From Perilla frutescens (lineage: Eukaryota > Streptophyta > Magnoliopsida > Lamiales > Lamiaceae): a stretch of 64,000 bases of DNA. The notes beneath the pieces are model-generated. The model made no database searches. It had not been told where the DNA came from and was given only the letters and a program-made list of their open reading frames with translations. Both the position numbers and the translations under genes were made by a program. Of this stretch, positions 11,390-21,699 are shown piece after piece (positions within the stretch are counted from its first letter, which is position 1; every line of letters starts with the position of its first letter). The stretch covers positions 59,703,170-59,767,169 of the forward strand of contig BRKX01000002.1 in assembly GCA_026008535.1 (NCBI GenBank). Reading direction: 5' to 3'.

Positions 11390-12780
11390 ACGAGGAACGC
11401 TGTATTAGCACTACTATTACAGGTTTTAGCATTGCTGTAGATTAATTTTAGCACTATTGTGATCATTTTTAGCATGATTGAAGAATATATTTTTAGCATT
11501 AACGTGATTAGTTCTATATTTTTTAATATGCAAATTATGTTGGCTCCATTTTGGTTTTTTGTACTTTTTTTTGCATATTGATTTTTTTATTAATGATAGC
11601 AATATTCTTTCTTGTAATGCTAAATAGGCATAGCTGGTATTTCATTTTTTGCATTGCTAATAAAGATTTTAATATTTCTAGCAAGTGTGCAACAACAATG
11701 CTAAATAAAGAAACGTGAGTGCTAAAGTAGAAACTACAAGTGCTAAAATACTTTATAAAAGCGCTAAAACTTCAGAATTCAAATACTAGTGCTAAAAAAG
11801 GAATGTCATAGCTGATATTTTATTTTTTGCATTGCTAATAAGGGTTTTAATATTTCTAGCATGTGTCTAACAACAGTGCTAAACAAGGAAACGTAAGTGC
11901 TAAAGTAGAAATTACAAGTGCTAAAATACTTTATAAAAGTACTAAAACATCATAATTCAAATACCAGTGCTGAAAAAGGAATGACAAGTGCTAAAACCTC
12001 AATTACCAGTGCTAAATATCGCATAAAACTGCTGAAACTCATAATAGTGAATCTAAATATTAACTAGACAAACCTGGTAGTCTTATATGATAGTAGCAGT
12101 GCTAAAAAATGATTTGTAAGTGCTAAAAGTCAAAATGCCAGTGTTAAAACTTTAGAATTCAAATACTAGTGCTAAAAAGGAATGTCATAGCTGATATTTC
12201 ATTTTTTGCATTGCTAATAAAGGTTTTAATATTTCTAGCATGTGTCTAACAACAGTGCTAAACAAGGAAACATGCGTGCTAAAGTAGAAACTAGAAGTGC
12301 TAAAATACTTTATAAAAGTGCTAAAATATCAGAATTCAAATACCAGTGCTAAAAAAGGAATGAGAAGTGCTAAAACCTCAATTACCAGTGCTAAATGTCA
12401 CATAAAACTGCTGGAAACTCAGAATTGTGAATCTAAATATTAACTAGACAAACCTGGTAGTCTTATATGATAGTAGCTGTGCTAAAAAGGGATTTGTAAT
12501 GGCTAAAAGTCAAAATGTTAGTTCTAAAACTTTAGAATTCAAATATTAGTGCTAAAAAATGAATGACATAGCTGATATTTCATTTTTTTGCATTGCTAAT
12601 AAGGGTTTTATTATTTCTAGCAGGTGTGTAACAGCAGTGCTAAACAAGAAAATGTAATTGCTAAAGTAGAAACTACAAGTGCTAAAATACTTTATAAAAG
12701 TGCTCAAACTTTAGAATTCAAATATCAGTTCTAAAAAAGGAATGACAAGTGCTAAAACCTCAATTACCAGTGATAATACC
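11390..12780 (+). repeat. GTGCTAAAA motif array, about 380-bp higher-order unit
   Basis: By eye, some 28 GCTAAA-core motifs stand 18-40 bases apart, mostly as GTGCTAAA. A higher-order unit of about 380 bp is marked by CATAGCTGATATTT with GCTGAT at 11811, 12190 and 12571; a partial copy starts near 11633. The first 100 bases (11400-11500) carry the motif inverted (TTTTAGCA). Confidence 0.85.
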
Positions 12781-12916
12781 AAAATATTCACAAGAATAAG
12801 AAATTGTATCAGTTACTATAAAATATTCATCTACTAATACTATATATCATTAAAGAAAAATAGAGAGGGTGCTCTGATTACAACATTTCTTGAGTTATCA
12901 GATCCATCACAATTCA

Positions 12917-12936
12917 CAAGTGTGTGTGTGTGTGTG

Positions 12937-12980
<44 letters not shown>
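12917..12980. repeat. (GT)n and (AG)n compound microsatellite
   Basis: A GT run followed directly by a long AG run inside element B. Confidence 0.9.
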
Positions 12981-12984
<4 letters not shown>

Positions 12985-13179
12985 GGAGGATCTGTGAAGT
13001 GACTGAGCTTGTATAGCTAGGATTCAAGAAAAGAACATAAGAAATATTAATGATTGATCATGAAGCTAACTAGGATTTTGTTATTTTCCATGAAAGTTGC
13101 AGTAGAAGAGAGATATGTAAATATGGGGAATTAAGAATATAGAGGGCAAAATGGTGGGATTGGGTGTTTTCTTTTTAGC

Positions 13180-13410
13180 TGTTGTAACTTATTTTAGCAC
13201 TACTGTAAACTGTTTTAGCACTGCAATGTACTTTAGCACTACTCTGATCTATTTTAGCACTGTTGTAACCTATTTTAGCACTACTGTGAACTATTTTAGC
13301 ACTTAGGTTGACGAAGCTAATTAAGCTGTTATTTTGAATTTTCACTATCAGTATTTTAGCACTACTGTGAACTATTTTAACACTGTTTTAACCTAGTTTA
13401 GCACTATTGT
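13180..13410 (-). repeat. Inverted TTTTAGCAC motif array
   Basis: About eight TTTAGCAC motifs at roughly 20-bp spacing, often as 'ACTACTGTGAACTATTTTAG'. This is the reverse complement of the motif in 11700-12780. The array lies directly downstream of the TCTP stop codon. Confidence 0.8.
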
Positions 13411-13475
13411 GAATCATCAAACTTCATTTGGTTCAATTGAGTTTTAAAATTTTATGTTATGTTAGTATTTTAACA

Positions 13476-13979
13476 TTATTGTGTTTGGTTCAAACCATGG
13501 GCAAAGTACAAAAATGTTGGATCAGTAGCACCTTCCTTGTAGTAAGCAAAAACCAAGGAGCTGTCATCATGGATGCTCTCTCCAACAAAAAATTGGAGAT
13601 CTTTGATTTTAGAGATGAGATATTTGGTTGCTCCCTCAATGGACTTCTTGAACTCTTCTTGCTTCTCCCCTTCAAGCTTAGCAGTCAACAACTTGATAAA
13701 TTTCTTGATATATCTAATGAATTGCTTCTTGTCAAAAGGAGGTTGTTCCTGCAGCCTGAATGTGTCGACAATGTCGATCACTTTCACAGCTTGGTCATCA
13801 ACACCTTCATCCTCACCACCACCTTCGACAGAATGGTTTGCCCCAATGTCAACATCAACTGATCCCGTAACTATCCACTTGTCCTGGACTTCCCATAGAC
13901 ATCCATTCTCAATTTCAGTGTATGGAAACGAGTCCGAGAGGAGTTCGTCACCGGTGAGCAAATCTTGATAGACCAACAT
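13476..13979 (-). CDS. Intronless full-length TCTP copy (retrogene) inside element B
   Basis: The 167-residue ORF is recognisably translationally controlled tumor protein: start MLVYQDLLTGDELLSDSFPY, the IGAN...EGG block, DDQAVKVIDIVDTFRLQEQP, and near the end FFVGESIHDD followed by FAYYKEGATDPTFLYFAHG. Length matches the family (about 168). TCTP is a small cytosolic protein linked to growth and cell-cycle control. The frame is open from 14153, so 58 codons upstream of the family's usual Met are also open; these look like copied 5' UTR. Plant TCTP genes normally have introns; none are present, so this looks like a processed copy. No poly(A) tail is visible, because the motif array follows the stop. 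The lack of any stop or frameshift suggests a recent capture or selection. Expression is unknown. Confidence 0.85.
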   Translation of the reverse strand: MLVYQDLLTGDELLSDSFPYTEIENGCLWEVQDKWIVTGSVDVDIGANHSVEGGGEDEGVDDQAVKVIDIVDTFRLQEQPPFDKKQFIRYIKKFIKLLTAKLEGEKQEEFKKSIEGATKYLISKIKDLQFFVGESIHDDSSLVFAYYKEGATDPTFLYFAHGLNQTQ

Positions 13980-14264
13980 GATTACAGAATTTTCTGCTCT
14001 CAATCCCAAGCCCCAACGACAAATTCGGAGAGCACGGGGTTCTACTCTTTGTCTTTTGTGTTTGCTACAGTCTACATGTCTCAGCTTTTGGGATGGTAAG
14101 AAATGATCGAGAACATTAGATCGATCGACCACGATCCTCTCACAATAGTTCATATATAAGCAAATCTAATCCATAATAGCTTGTATAACTTAAAATAACA
14201 AAATCTGTTGCATAAATTAAAATAACAAAATCTGCTGGAATAAGAGTCATGTTAAAATAAGTAA

Positions 14265-14340
14265 TGACAATGCTAAAAAAGACAATGACATTGCTAAAAT
14301 AAGTCACGACAGTGCTAAAATAGGAAATGACAGTGCTAAA
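14265..14340 (+). repeat. GTGCTAAAA motif array, right part
   Basis: Four GCTAAAA motifs at about 20-bp spacing with 'AATGACA' linkers, just inside the right end of element B. Confidence 0.75.
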
Positions 14341-14560
14341 ACCATAAATTGAAAAATATACGCGTGAATCACATATACATTGAATTTTCTGATTTTACCC
14401 TCGCCGAGTTTCAGGAGCAGCAAAGTTCGGAGTTATTACAATTATGCCACCGCGTTTTTTTTAATTTTTGAACAGATCTTGACCGTCAAAATAGGCGAGA
14501 TCTATGGTTGAGATTGGTTCTCGATTCTCACATGAGGTATGATTCCTTCTAGAACCCAAC

Positions 14561-14564
<4 letters not shown>

Positions 14565-14620
<56 letters not shown>
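14565..14620. repeat. (TA)n microsatellite at right edge of element B
   Basis: Uninterrupted TA run of over 50 bases. The left ends of elements B and C also follow TA-rich runs. Confidence 0.9.
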
Positions 14621-14621
<1 letters not shown>

Positions 14622-14639
14622 TCAGAAACAGAAACTAAA

Positions 14640-15750
14640 TGAAGTTATGAAGGTAGATTAATCCGAAGAAGACCCAAATTCAATGTTATTTCAATTTAGA
14701 AATCAGAAGCATAATCATTGTGATAAGCATAAATCTCGCTTATTAGTCAAGATGCAAGATTTTCTGTATGTAAATCTGGTGTACTTATTGTTATTAACGA
14801 AAATGTACTTTCATAACAATACATTGTTATTGAAGAGGAATTTTTGTTTTCACTTTGAAGCATAAACAAAGAACATATATATTTATAGACTATCATTCCA
14901 ATTGAATATTAAGACCAAGAACAAAAACAAAAACAGCTTTGCGAGTTCATGAAATTTTTTATTCCGACGAGATGCGTTCTGGAATTTGAGTTGATCAAGT
15001 GAATGTCTTGATTGATATTCTCTAAAGAATTTAGCTTTCCTTCTTATTAGAAACCGGATATTAATTCTCTACATTTATGCAATCTTATTATATATTTATA
15101 CTATGTACTTATTGACTTGTCATTTATATGTGTAGTGCAACATAAGATGTAATACTATAGTCAATAGAAGATTTCATCTACTAATTGAATGGGGTGTGCT
15201 TTAAGAAATAATCTTAAAATTAAATTAATTCACGAATAAAAAATTGAAGAAATAATATAATAAAAAATTTGAAATTTGAACGTACAACACGAAATGTAAC
15301 ATATAGTGAGTAATATGAAATCTTGTGAGATTTTGACAAATATACAATCACTTGTCAAAATCATATCTGATGTGTCTCAGGTATAAATGAATTGTAGAAG
15401 TAGCATATCCAACAACATCCAATTGTTAAGTATTCTATTATCGAATGATATTTTTCATTTACATTTTGAATAAATAATATAATTTTTTTTTTCTCAAAAT
15501 TTTTAAAACAACATCCAAACGTGAATATAAACTAGAGTGCGCAATTAGTCATGGCGGGATTAAAATTAAGTCTATGAGATTAATAGATTATTCATTCTAT
15601 AAAAAAATAATTGAATATCGTGTATCTCCGGTGGAAAAAGAAGTTTCCGAAAATAAGAATATGAAGAGATGAGTAAACAAATCAGACTGTCTATTTATGG
15701 AAGTCTTTTGTTATATTTTGGATTCTGTCAAAACAATTTATTTTCCAGAA
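14640..15750. other. Gene-free spacer before the ABC1 kinase
   Basis: AT-rich, short unremarkable frames only, no element ends recognised. Confidence 0.5.
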
Positions 15751-15754
15751 AGGG

Positions 15755-16573
15755 TTGCCAAACGCGCCCTTAGTATCCTTCCGGGGAAGATATTTCCTGA
15801 ACAGAGACGGCGTAAGATCGAACCCAAATTACCGAACCATAGGGCATATTGATCCGACTTCTGCTTCATCATCGTCTTCACCGCCTTTTCATCTTTCGCC
15901 GCATGCGCTTAGGTTAACCCAGCAACGAAAATTTCCCTAAATTTCTACCAATTTCGATTATTTCTCTCTCTTCAATTTTTTAATGGTAATGCTATATGGT
16001 AAAGAGCTCGATTTATAAATTCTATTTTTTTTCTCGGAAAATCTCGAATTTGTGAAGGGTGTGATCCCTACGGTTGAATCCTTCATTAATCGGTAGAAGA
16101 TGCTCGTGGGCAACTCAGTACGCCTCCTGCGCACGTTATCCTATAAGTGTTTCTCCGCCGCAAATTTTTCGCTATGTCAAGGTCCGTAAAAGCTTTCTGT
16201 ACCTTCTTTGCATTACATTCTCTATAAAATTGTTTGCTTCTTTTCTTTCAGTATTTGGAATAATCCTATTAGCTTAATTACATTGTCATTTATTGTAATC
16301 GAGGATCGAACACATTAACATTTTATGTAATCGAATTTGGTTGGGTCAGTTTATTGATAGGTATGCATAGTTATTGAAAAACAGATTTTGAAATGTTTGA
16401 GCTATGCATTCTTTTATTGAATGCATGTATTTAAATGGAATTCTTGCACTTTCATAGTTGGAAAATAACGTTATGGGATAGATAATTGATTTTCCTCTTA
16501 GGCGCAGTCAAAATTTAGAATTCTGGAAGTGTTGAATTCTGTTTGTATTCTCCTCATTAAATATTTCTTGACT
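15755..16573 (+). promoter_or_regulatory. Probable 5' UTR/leader region of the ABC1 kinase, with a candidate upstream coding exon
   Basis: Composition shifts from AT-rich to mixed here, and the sequence contains CT-rich leader-like runs. A candidate upstream first exon starts at ATG 16100 and could end at 16185 before a GTAAAA donor. It encodes MLVGNSVRLLRTLSYKCFSA, an Arg- and Ser-rich start like a mitochondrial presequence. It can join the main exon in frame only through the weak acceptor TTTAG at 16518, so a simple 5' UTR intron is equally possible. Confidence 0.4.
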
Positions 16574-19500
16574 ATGGGCATTTTCAATTCCATCCCCTTA
16601 AGATGTCGCAGATTTTTGACAGTGGGAGCAGTTGGGAAAGCGTCACCTTCTTTCCGGACTTATCAATCTGGCATCTATTCACAGGGGTCAACCCATGGAT
16701 CACCTGTCCGAGTCAGTATATGTTCTCAATACAGATTGTACTTGCATTACTTGTTTCCGAGCAGGAGACGTGCTTGGGATGCAACACGTGAAACCGGAAA
16801 AGGCTTCTGTAATAGTTACTCAAGGAGATATTCAGCAATTCCAGCTTGTAATACTGTAGCTTATCATGCCTGGTTTGCTTGGAAGAGCTTGGCAAAAAGG
16901 TCCATGCAAAATGCCCGAACTCATCTCTCCATAGAGAAGATTGCTCAGGCTGTTAGCTTAGCATTCAGCTCTTCTTACATGGTTGTTCCTAGTATGTTTG
17001 CTCTCATGTGTGGAACACATTTAGCATGGGCAGAAGCTGCTCCAAGCACGCATATCATCTTCGATACCAGGAATACACTATACATGCGTGCTCAAGACAG
17101 CCATATTTATGTAACTGGATTGATATTCTCCATATTTGAAGGCATTTACTTGTTGATTAGAGCTTTTTATTTGGCTGTTCTGTTTACTCCAAGCATCACC
17201 ATGGCTCCATTTGCAGATAGTTTTGGGCCCCGCTTCAGGAAACTATGGCTTCAGGTTGTCCATCAAACTCTAGAAAGAGCTGGTCCAGCGTTTATTAAAT
17301 GGGGCCAATGGGCAGCCTCACGACCTGATCTATTTCCTAAAGACTTGTGTGCTGAATTGTCAAAGCTTCACATGAAAGCACCTGAACATAGTTTTGCCTA
17401 CACAAAAAAGACAATTGAGAGAGCTTTTGGTCGTAGGCTTACTGAAATTTTTGATGATTTTGAGGAAGAACCGGTTGCATCTGGGAGTATTGCACAAGTG
17501 CATCGAGCTTCATTGAGATCCCGATACCCTGGTCGTCAGATGAAACCGATTCTAGTTGCTGTTAAGGTTAGGCATCCAGGAGTTGGGGAATCCATAAAAA
17601 GGGATTTTGAGATAATTAATATTGTAGCGAAAATTTCAGGCTTTATTCCTGCACTTAATTGGTTGAGATTGGATGAAAGTGTCCAACAATTTGCAGTTTT
17701 CATGATGTCTCAAGTTGATCTTGCTCGGGAAGCTGCTCATTTGAGCCGCTTCATATACAATTTTCGAAGATGGAAGGATGTTTCCTTCCCCAAACCTGTA
17801 TATCCTCTAGTTCATCCAGCTGTTTTAGTGGAAACTTTTGAACACGGAGAAAGTGTTGCACACTATGTTGATGATCTCCACGGGAATGAACGAATTAAAA
17901 GTGCTCTTGCTCACATTGGAACCCATGCACTGCTGAAAATGCTCCTGGTAACTTATTTCATATTGCATCATTGCTCATCCTTGTGCATTCAAGTCAATAC
18001 TGCCCTCTTTTCTGTGATTATGCCTGTAGAGGGACTTTGGTTTTGTTACTTCCAATGAGGTTACCATTTGTCATGGCTGGTTTTTGCATTGTATATTGGG
18101 TGGTACATGTTTATAGTTGACTTCCATCCATGAGCTTTTGATTCCAAGTGTGGATCTTAAATTTGATGTGGCAACTTTGATTATTTTGTTGATCCATATG
18201 AAGAAATTGCAGTCTAGAGCACATCTTGTATCATGTTTTATTGGACAGTGACAGAATCATATGGGACTTGAAGTTCACTTATTCATAAGAATAGGATTTT
18301 CTCTTGATTGAAGAGGCAACATGTATTTGCTAGCCCTATACTCTCGCATCTGATGTCTGTTATCTAGAAGCTGACAATATGCTTATTTTTCAGTTTTTTA
18401 AACTTATAATCTTTATGAGGGTTATGAAAATGGTTTGTAATCGTTAATGGGTTTATTTGTGTTTCTCTCAATATTGTATGATGCGTCAATCTTAGGAAAG
18501 TTGCATTATATACTTATCTGATATATTTTATCTCTGCTCTGATGATGCAATTGATCTCTTTCAAGCTACCTGTCTATAGAGAAGAGAAGATGTGCATTCT
18601 TATTGTTATCAAATATAACCACTCACAAGGGATAGTTCTGATTCTTGAGTTTTGTCTTTCCTTTGTCAGGTTGACAATTTTGTTCATGCCGACATGCATC
18701 CTGGAAACATCCTCGTTCGTGGAGGTCGGGGCAAGTCATCTCGCAAAAAGCTCTTTAAAACAAAGCCTCATGTTATTTTCCTTGATGTAGGCATGACTGC
18801 CGAACTCTCTAAGAATGACCAAATTAATTTACTTGAGTTCTTTAAAGCTGTTGCTTGTAGAGATGGCCGAACTGCTGCAGAGTGCGCATTAAATCTATCA
18901 AGGAAACAGAAATGCCCAAATCCAGATGCCTTCATCCAGGTGAACAACTGGCATTTTCATTCAATCTAGTGTACTTTAGATACTATAAACGGAACCTTGG
19001 ATGCTACCCTTCAGTCTTCTGACATTTTTGAGATTTTCAAAATCAGTTTGAACATGCTAAGAGGATAAACTTTTAGATTGTCTTATAGTTTGTCCTACCT
19101 ATGTCCATTATTAACTGTATTTTGGATTACTACTGACAGTATCACTAACATTATTATGAATTCAGCATATAATTTAAATGTGATGAGCTGCTTCTGACTT
19201 TGCTATTATGTTTGTTAAATTGCATAACCACTCTATAAGTTTATGGACTTGCACTTATCTAAAATGGATAAAGAAATTAAATGTGATTTTGTATTGTCTG
19301 CTTTGTCACACTAAGCTACTTTCAGAGAGAGACTTGACTCTCTGTTGCGTCAGAATTCTTGTAGTTGAATAGGCCAAGTGTATGTTGGTTTTCATAGAGA
19401 ATTTGATGATGCTCGTAGTTCCATTCCCATAGGGGGGTATCCTCCTATTCCCATATGTGAAATACATTATCAAGGGAGATTCCAAGTTTATATCCCTTTA

Positions 19501-20025
19501 AGTTAGATTGCCATACCTTTATAGATGTTAGTTTTATATGGTGAGAGATAATGAATAATTCATCTTGTAAAGCATTTTGATTTATTTGTGTACAGGAAGT
19601 GAAAGAGTCGTTTGATTTTTGGGGTACCCCTGAAGGAGATCTAGTCCATCCTGCCGATTGCATGCACCAACTACTTGAGAAAGTTCGGCGTCATAGAGTA
19701 AATATTGATGGCAATGTTTGCACAGTGATGGTGACTATTTTAGTCCTTGAGGTAGTCTCTTGGTCAAGTTGTGTTTGTTCTGGCATATATAACTTGGAAT
19801 TTTATGTCAAGTTATGGTTGTGATGCTGGAGAGCTTATTGCTAAATGCAGCAGAGCATGTCAAATGTGAATAAATTATAATTACCTTTGGCTTTATATAT
19901 GACAGGGATGGCAACGGAAGCTCGATCCAGGTTATGATGTGATGCATACACTGCAAACACTTCTCCTGAAATCTGATTGGGCACAGTCACTTTCTTATAC
20001 AATCGAAGGACTGATGGCCCCATGA
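16574..20025 (+). CDS. ABC1/UbiB-family atypical protein kinase (ADCK2-like)
   Basis: Exons 16574-17947, 18670-18939, 19596-19751 and 19906-20025 join in phase 0 with GT-AG introns and give 639 residues. Visible family features: the KxGQ motif (IKWGQWAASRPDLF, near 241-255), the ASGSIAQVHRA loop, the VAVK lysine (about 330), catalytic loop HADMHPGNIL at the start of exon 2 and the metal-binding motif LDVGMT (near 495), where most members have DFG/DHG. Two hydrophobic stretches precede the kinase domain (about 135-160 and 178-206). ABC1 proteins of plants sit in mitochondria or plastids and affect quinone or lipid metabolism; the W in KWGQW suggests the ADCK2-like mitochondrial branch. ATG 16574 starts an Arg-containing, targeting-like N-terminus; ATG 16100 is an alternative. 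No disruptions seen. Confidence 0.9.
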
Positions 20026-20990
20026 AACGATTTCTTGAAAAACTATAGTTGCTCCTTTAGCAAGTTTCGATTTTCGACGACAATTGTACATCACTCTGCG
20101 AATAATTCATTTGACGACATCTTCTGGTGGCTCTCATCCCATGTGTGCGTGCCAGTCGCAATTTTGTTAGATTTTTAATGACTTGTATTATTCTCTAAAC
20201 TGACCCAGATTTTGTTAGGAGACTATCCTCTCAGAATTTGTCATTTGAGGTAATAAATGAACACCTGTGTTCATAATTAGCGACCTGTTTGAGAATATTT
20301 TTTTTTTCAGTTTTAGTTGTCGACGCTGATTAACTTTGTTTAGGATCAGTGGATCACTTTGTATTAACCGAATCTTTTTTTTTTTTTTGAAATTTATTCT
20401 GCCTTACGTTGTTCGTGATTTTACTATATTCGTTTAAAATGTTACTTTGTTCAGATTATAATTTTATTGGAGCAATGTCCACTAATACTTATACTGCCAA
20501 AACTGTTCATTGCTCGTTTAGCTTTTCAAATTTTAGATGGAAGAATTACATTTACAGGACAGACAGTAACTAAGTTGGGGGACTTGTTCTTGCCTTGATA
20601 ATAATGTTTATATGATCCCTTCTTCTAATTAAGGTCTTAGGTCAATTTGATCCCTACGTCTCTTCTTAGGTTACTTGTAAGAAATCAATGCACATGCATA
20701 TTGCTAATATGGCTCTGCGGATACACTTGTTTATAATGAGAAATACATATGGCAAACTAATGAAATTACGTTTGAGGCCGGCTTGACTTACTTTATAGGG
20801 GGGGGGGGGGAAAGAAAAACTAAATTAAATTTGTGAATAGAAAATATTCCAATAACTTTTGTTTATATTCTTGAAATTGCAATCTTTATAAGACAAATAC
20901 ATCAGTTCTCTGGTGGACATCCTTGACTAATAATATCTATGCAGATCGACTGCAGTTATTAATTAATTAACATAAATACTTGTAGAAATA
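20026..20990. other. 3' flank of the ABC1 kinase and spacer
   Basis: Contains the likely 3' UTR, then AT-rich spacer with a 12-G homopolymer near 20800. No gene seen. Confidence 0.5.
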
Positions 20991-20995
20991 TACAG

Positions 20996-21030
20996 TATGT
21001 ATGTATGTATGTATGTATGTATGTATGTAT
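20996..21030. repeat. (TATG)n microsatellite
   Basis: Eight to nine tetranucleotide units just downstream of the minus-strand RNase H-like ORF. Confidence 0.9.
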
Positions 21031-21064
21031 ATGGTGGCAAGACTTATAATTAGTGCAGGTGTGT

Positions 21065-21679
21065 CTATCTTGTTCTGAGAAACGTTTTCCCCTGCGCATC
21101 CTGTTCGAGAATGCGCAGAAGTTGATTGGGAGGAATGTGCCTCCAAATGTGCGGCTTATTGAGGGCATGCCCCATCTGAGCAAATTTATCGGCAGCTCTG
21201 TTCCCCTGTCGATAGGTATGGGTGAGAATGCAGCTGGTGAATTGTGGAATGATGAAGTTAATGCGTTGAAGATGGGTGTGCAGTAGCTGGCATTTGGAAT
21301 TGGGGTGTCGTTTCTGAGAAATAATGTCGATGAGACTCTTGGAATCGCCTTCGAGGCAAAGGTGGGTCCAACCATTTTGTAAGGCGATTTCCAAGCCTCT
21401 GAGGAGGGCAGCCAGCTCTGCTATGCTGCTGCTGTTGCTGTTGCTGTTGCCTTCGCTAATGGACACAGCGTAGCCTAGCAGAAACGCCGCCTTCTCGTCT
21501 CTGAATATGCCTCCGATGCTGCATTTCCCTGTTTTCCACTTGCATGATCCGTCGTAGTTTAACTTGGTCCAACCTATCTCCGGCTTCTCCCACATCACCT
21601 TCATTGCTTCTTTCTGCCCATGATGATGATAACGATGATGCCAAATTACTCTTGAAAACCACCTTAATGATCGATCCAT
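21065..21679 (-). CDS. Stand-alone RNase H-like domain protein (LINE-derived type)
   Basis: Single uninterrupted 204-residue ORF. After a His-rich N-terminus, WTKLNYDGSCK starts an RNase H fold of the kind found at the C-terminus of plant L1-type LINEs (the RVT_3 type). All four acidic residues of the DEDD site appear present: D43 (NYDGS), E88 (IAELAAL), D112 (LEGDSKSL) and D164 (GNRAADKFA). No reverse-transcriptase or zinc-binding part lies upstream, and the frame is intact, unlike the decayed LINEs elsewhere in this window. Such single-domain genes are common in plant genomes and may be domesticated copies. The start at 21679 gives the longest frame; MKVMWEKPE at residue 26 is an alternative. 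Biological role unknown. Confidence 0.7.
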   Translation of the reverse strand: MDRSLRWFSRVIWHHRYHHHGQKEAMKVMWEKPEIGWTKLNYDGSCKWKTGKCSIGGIFRDEKAAFLLGYAVSISEGNSNSNSSSIAELAALLRGLEIALQNGWTHLCLEGDSKSLIDIISQKRHPNSKCQLLHTHLQRINFIIPQFTSCILTHTYRQGNRAADKFAQMGHALNKPHIWRHIPPNQLLRILEQDAQGKTFLRTR

Positions 21680-21699
21680 TTATGAATATGATCATGGAA

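Larger units (their letters stand above)
10761..14560. mobile_element. Element B: 3.8-kb inverted-repeat element carrying a TCTP retrocopy
   Basis: The left end (about 10761-10825) contains GTCTCATGTGAGAACAAAG then AACCAATCTTAGCCATAAAT. The right end (about 14497-14560), read in reverse, contains CCTCATGTGAGAATCGAG then AACCAATCTCAACCATAGAT. These give a terminal inverted repeat of some 60 bp at roughly 70-75% identity. Both ends abut TA-rich runs, so no target duplication can be read. The interior is filled by GTGCTAAAA/TTTTAGCAC motifs and holds one intact ORF, the TCTP copy. Element C at 23488 starts with a related end. A Mutator-like or unclassified TIR element fits best; a Helitron is less likely since no CTRR end with hairpin was seen. 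Confidence 0.6.

Noticed and set aside
13428..13968. Plus-strand open frames of 131-144 codons
   Set aside because: They are shadows of the intact minus-strand TCTP frame.
10761..14560. Helitron as the class of element B
   Set aside because: No CTRR end preceded by a hairpin was seen. The two ends are inverted copies of each other, which suits a TIR element better, though the question is not closed.
15755..15940. 61-codon frame upstream of the ABC1 kinase
   Set aside because: No family resemblance, and it lies in the probable leader region. Splicing it to the kinase is not supported.
16529..16573. Extended N-terminus for the kinase from 16529
   Set aside because: The codon at 16529 is GTG, not ATG; the first ATG in this frame is 16574.
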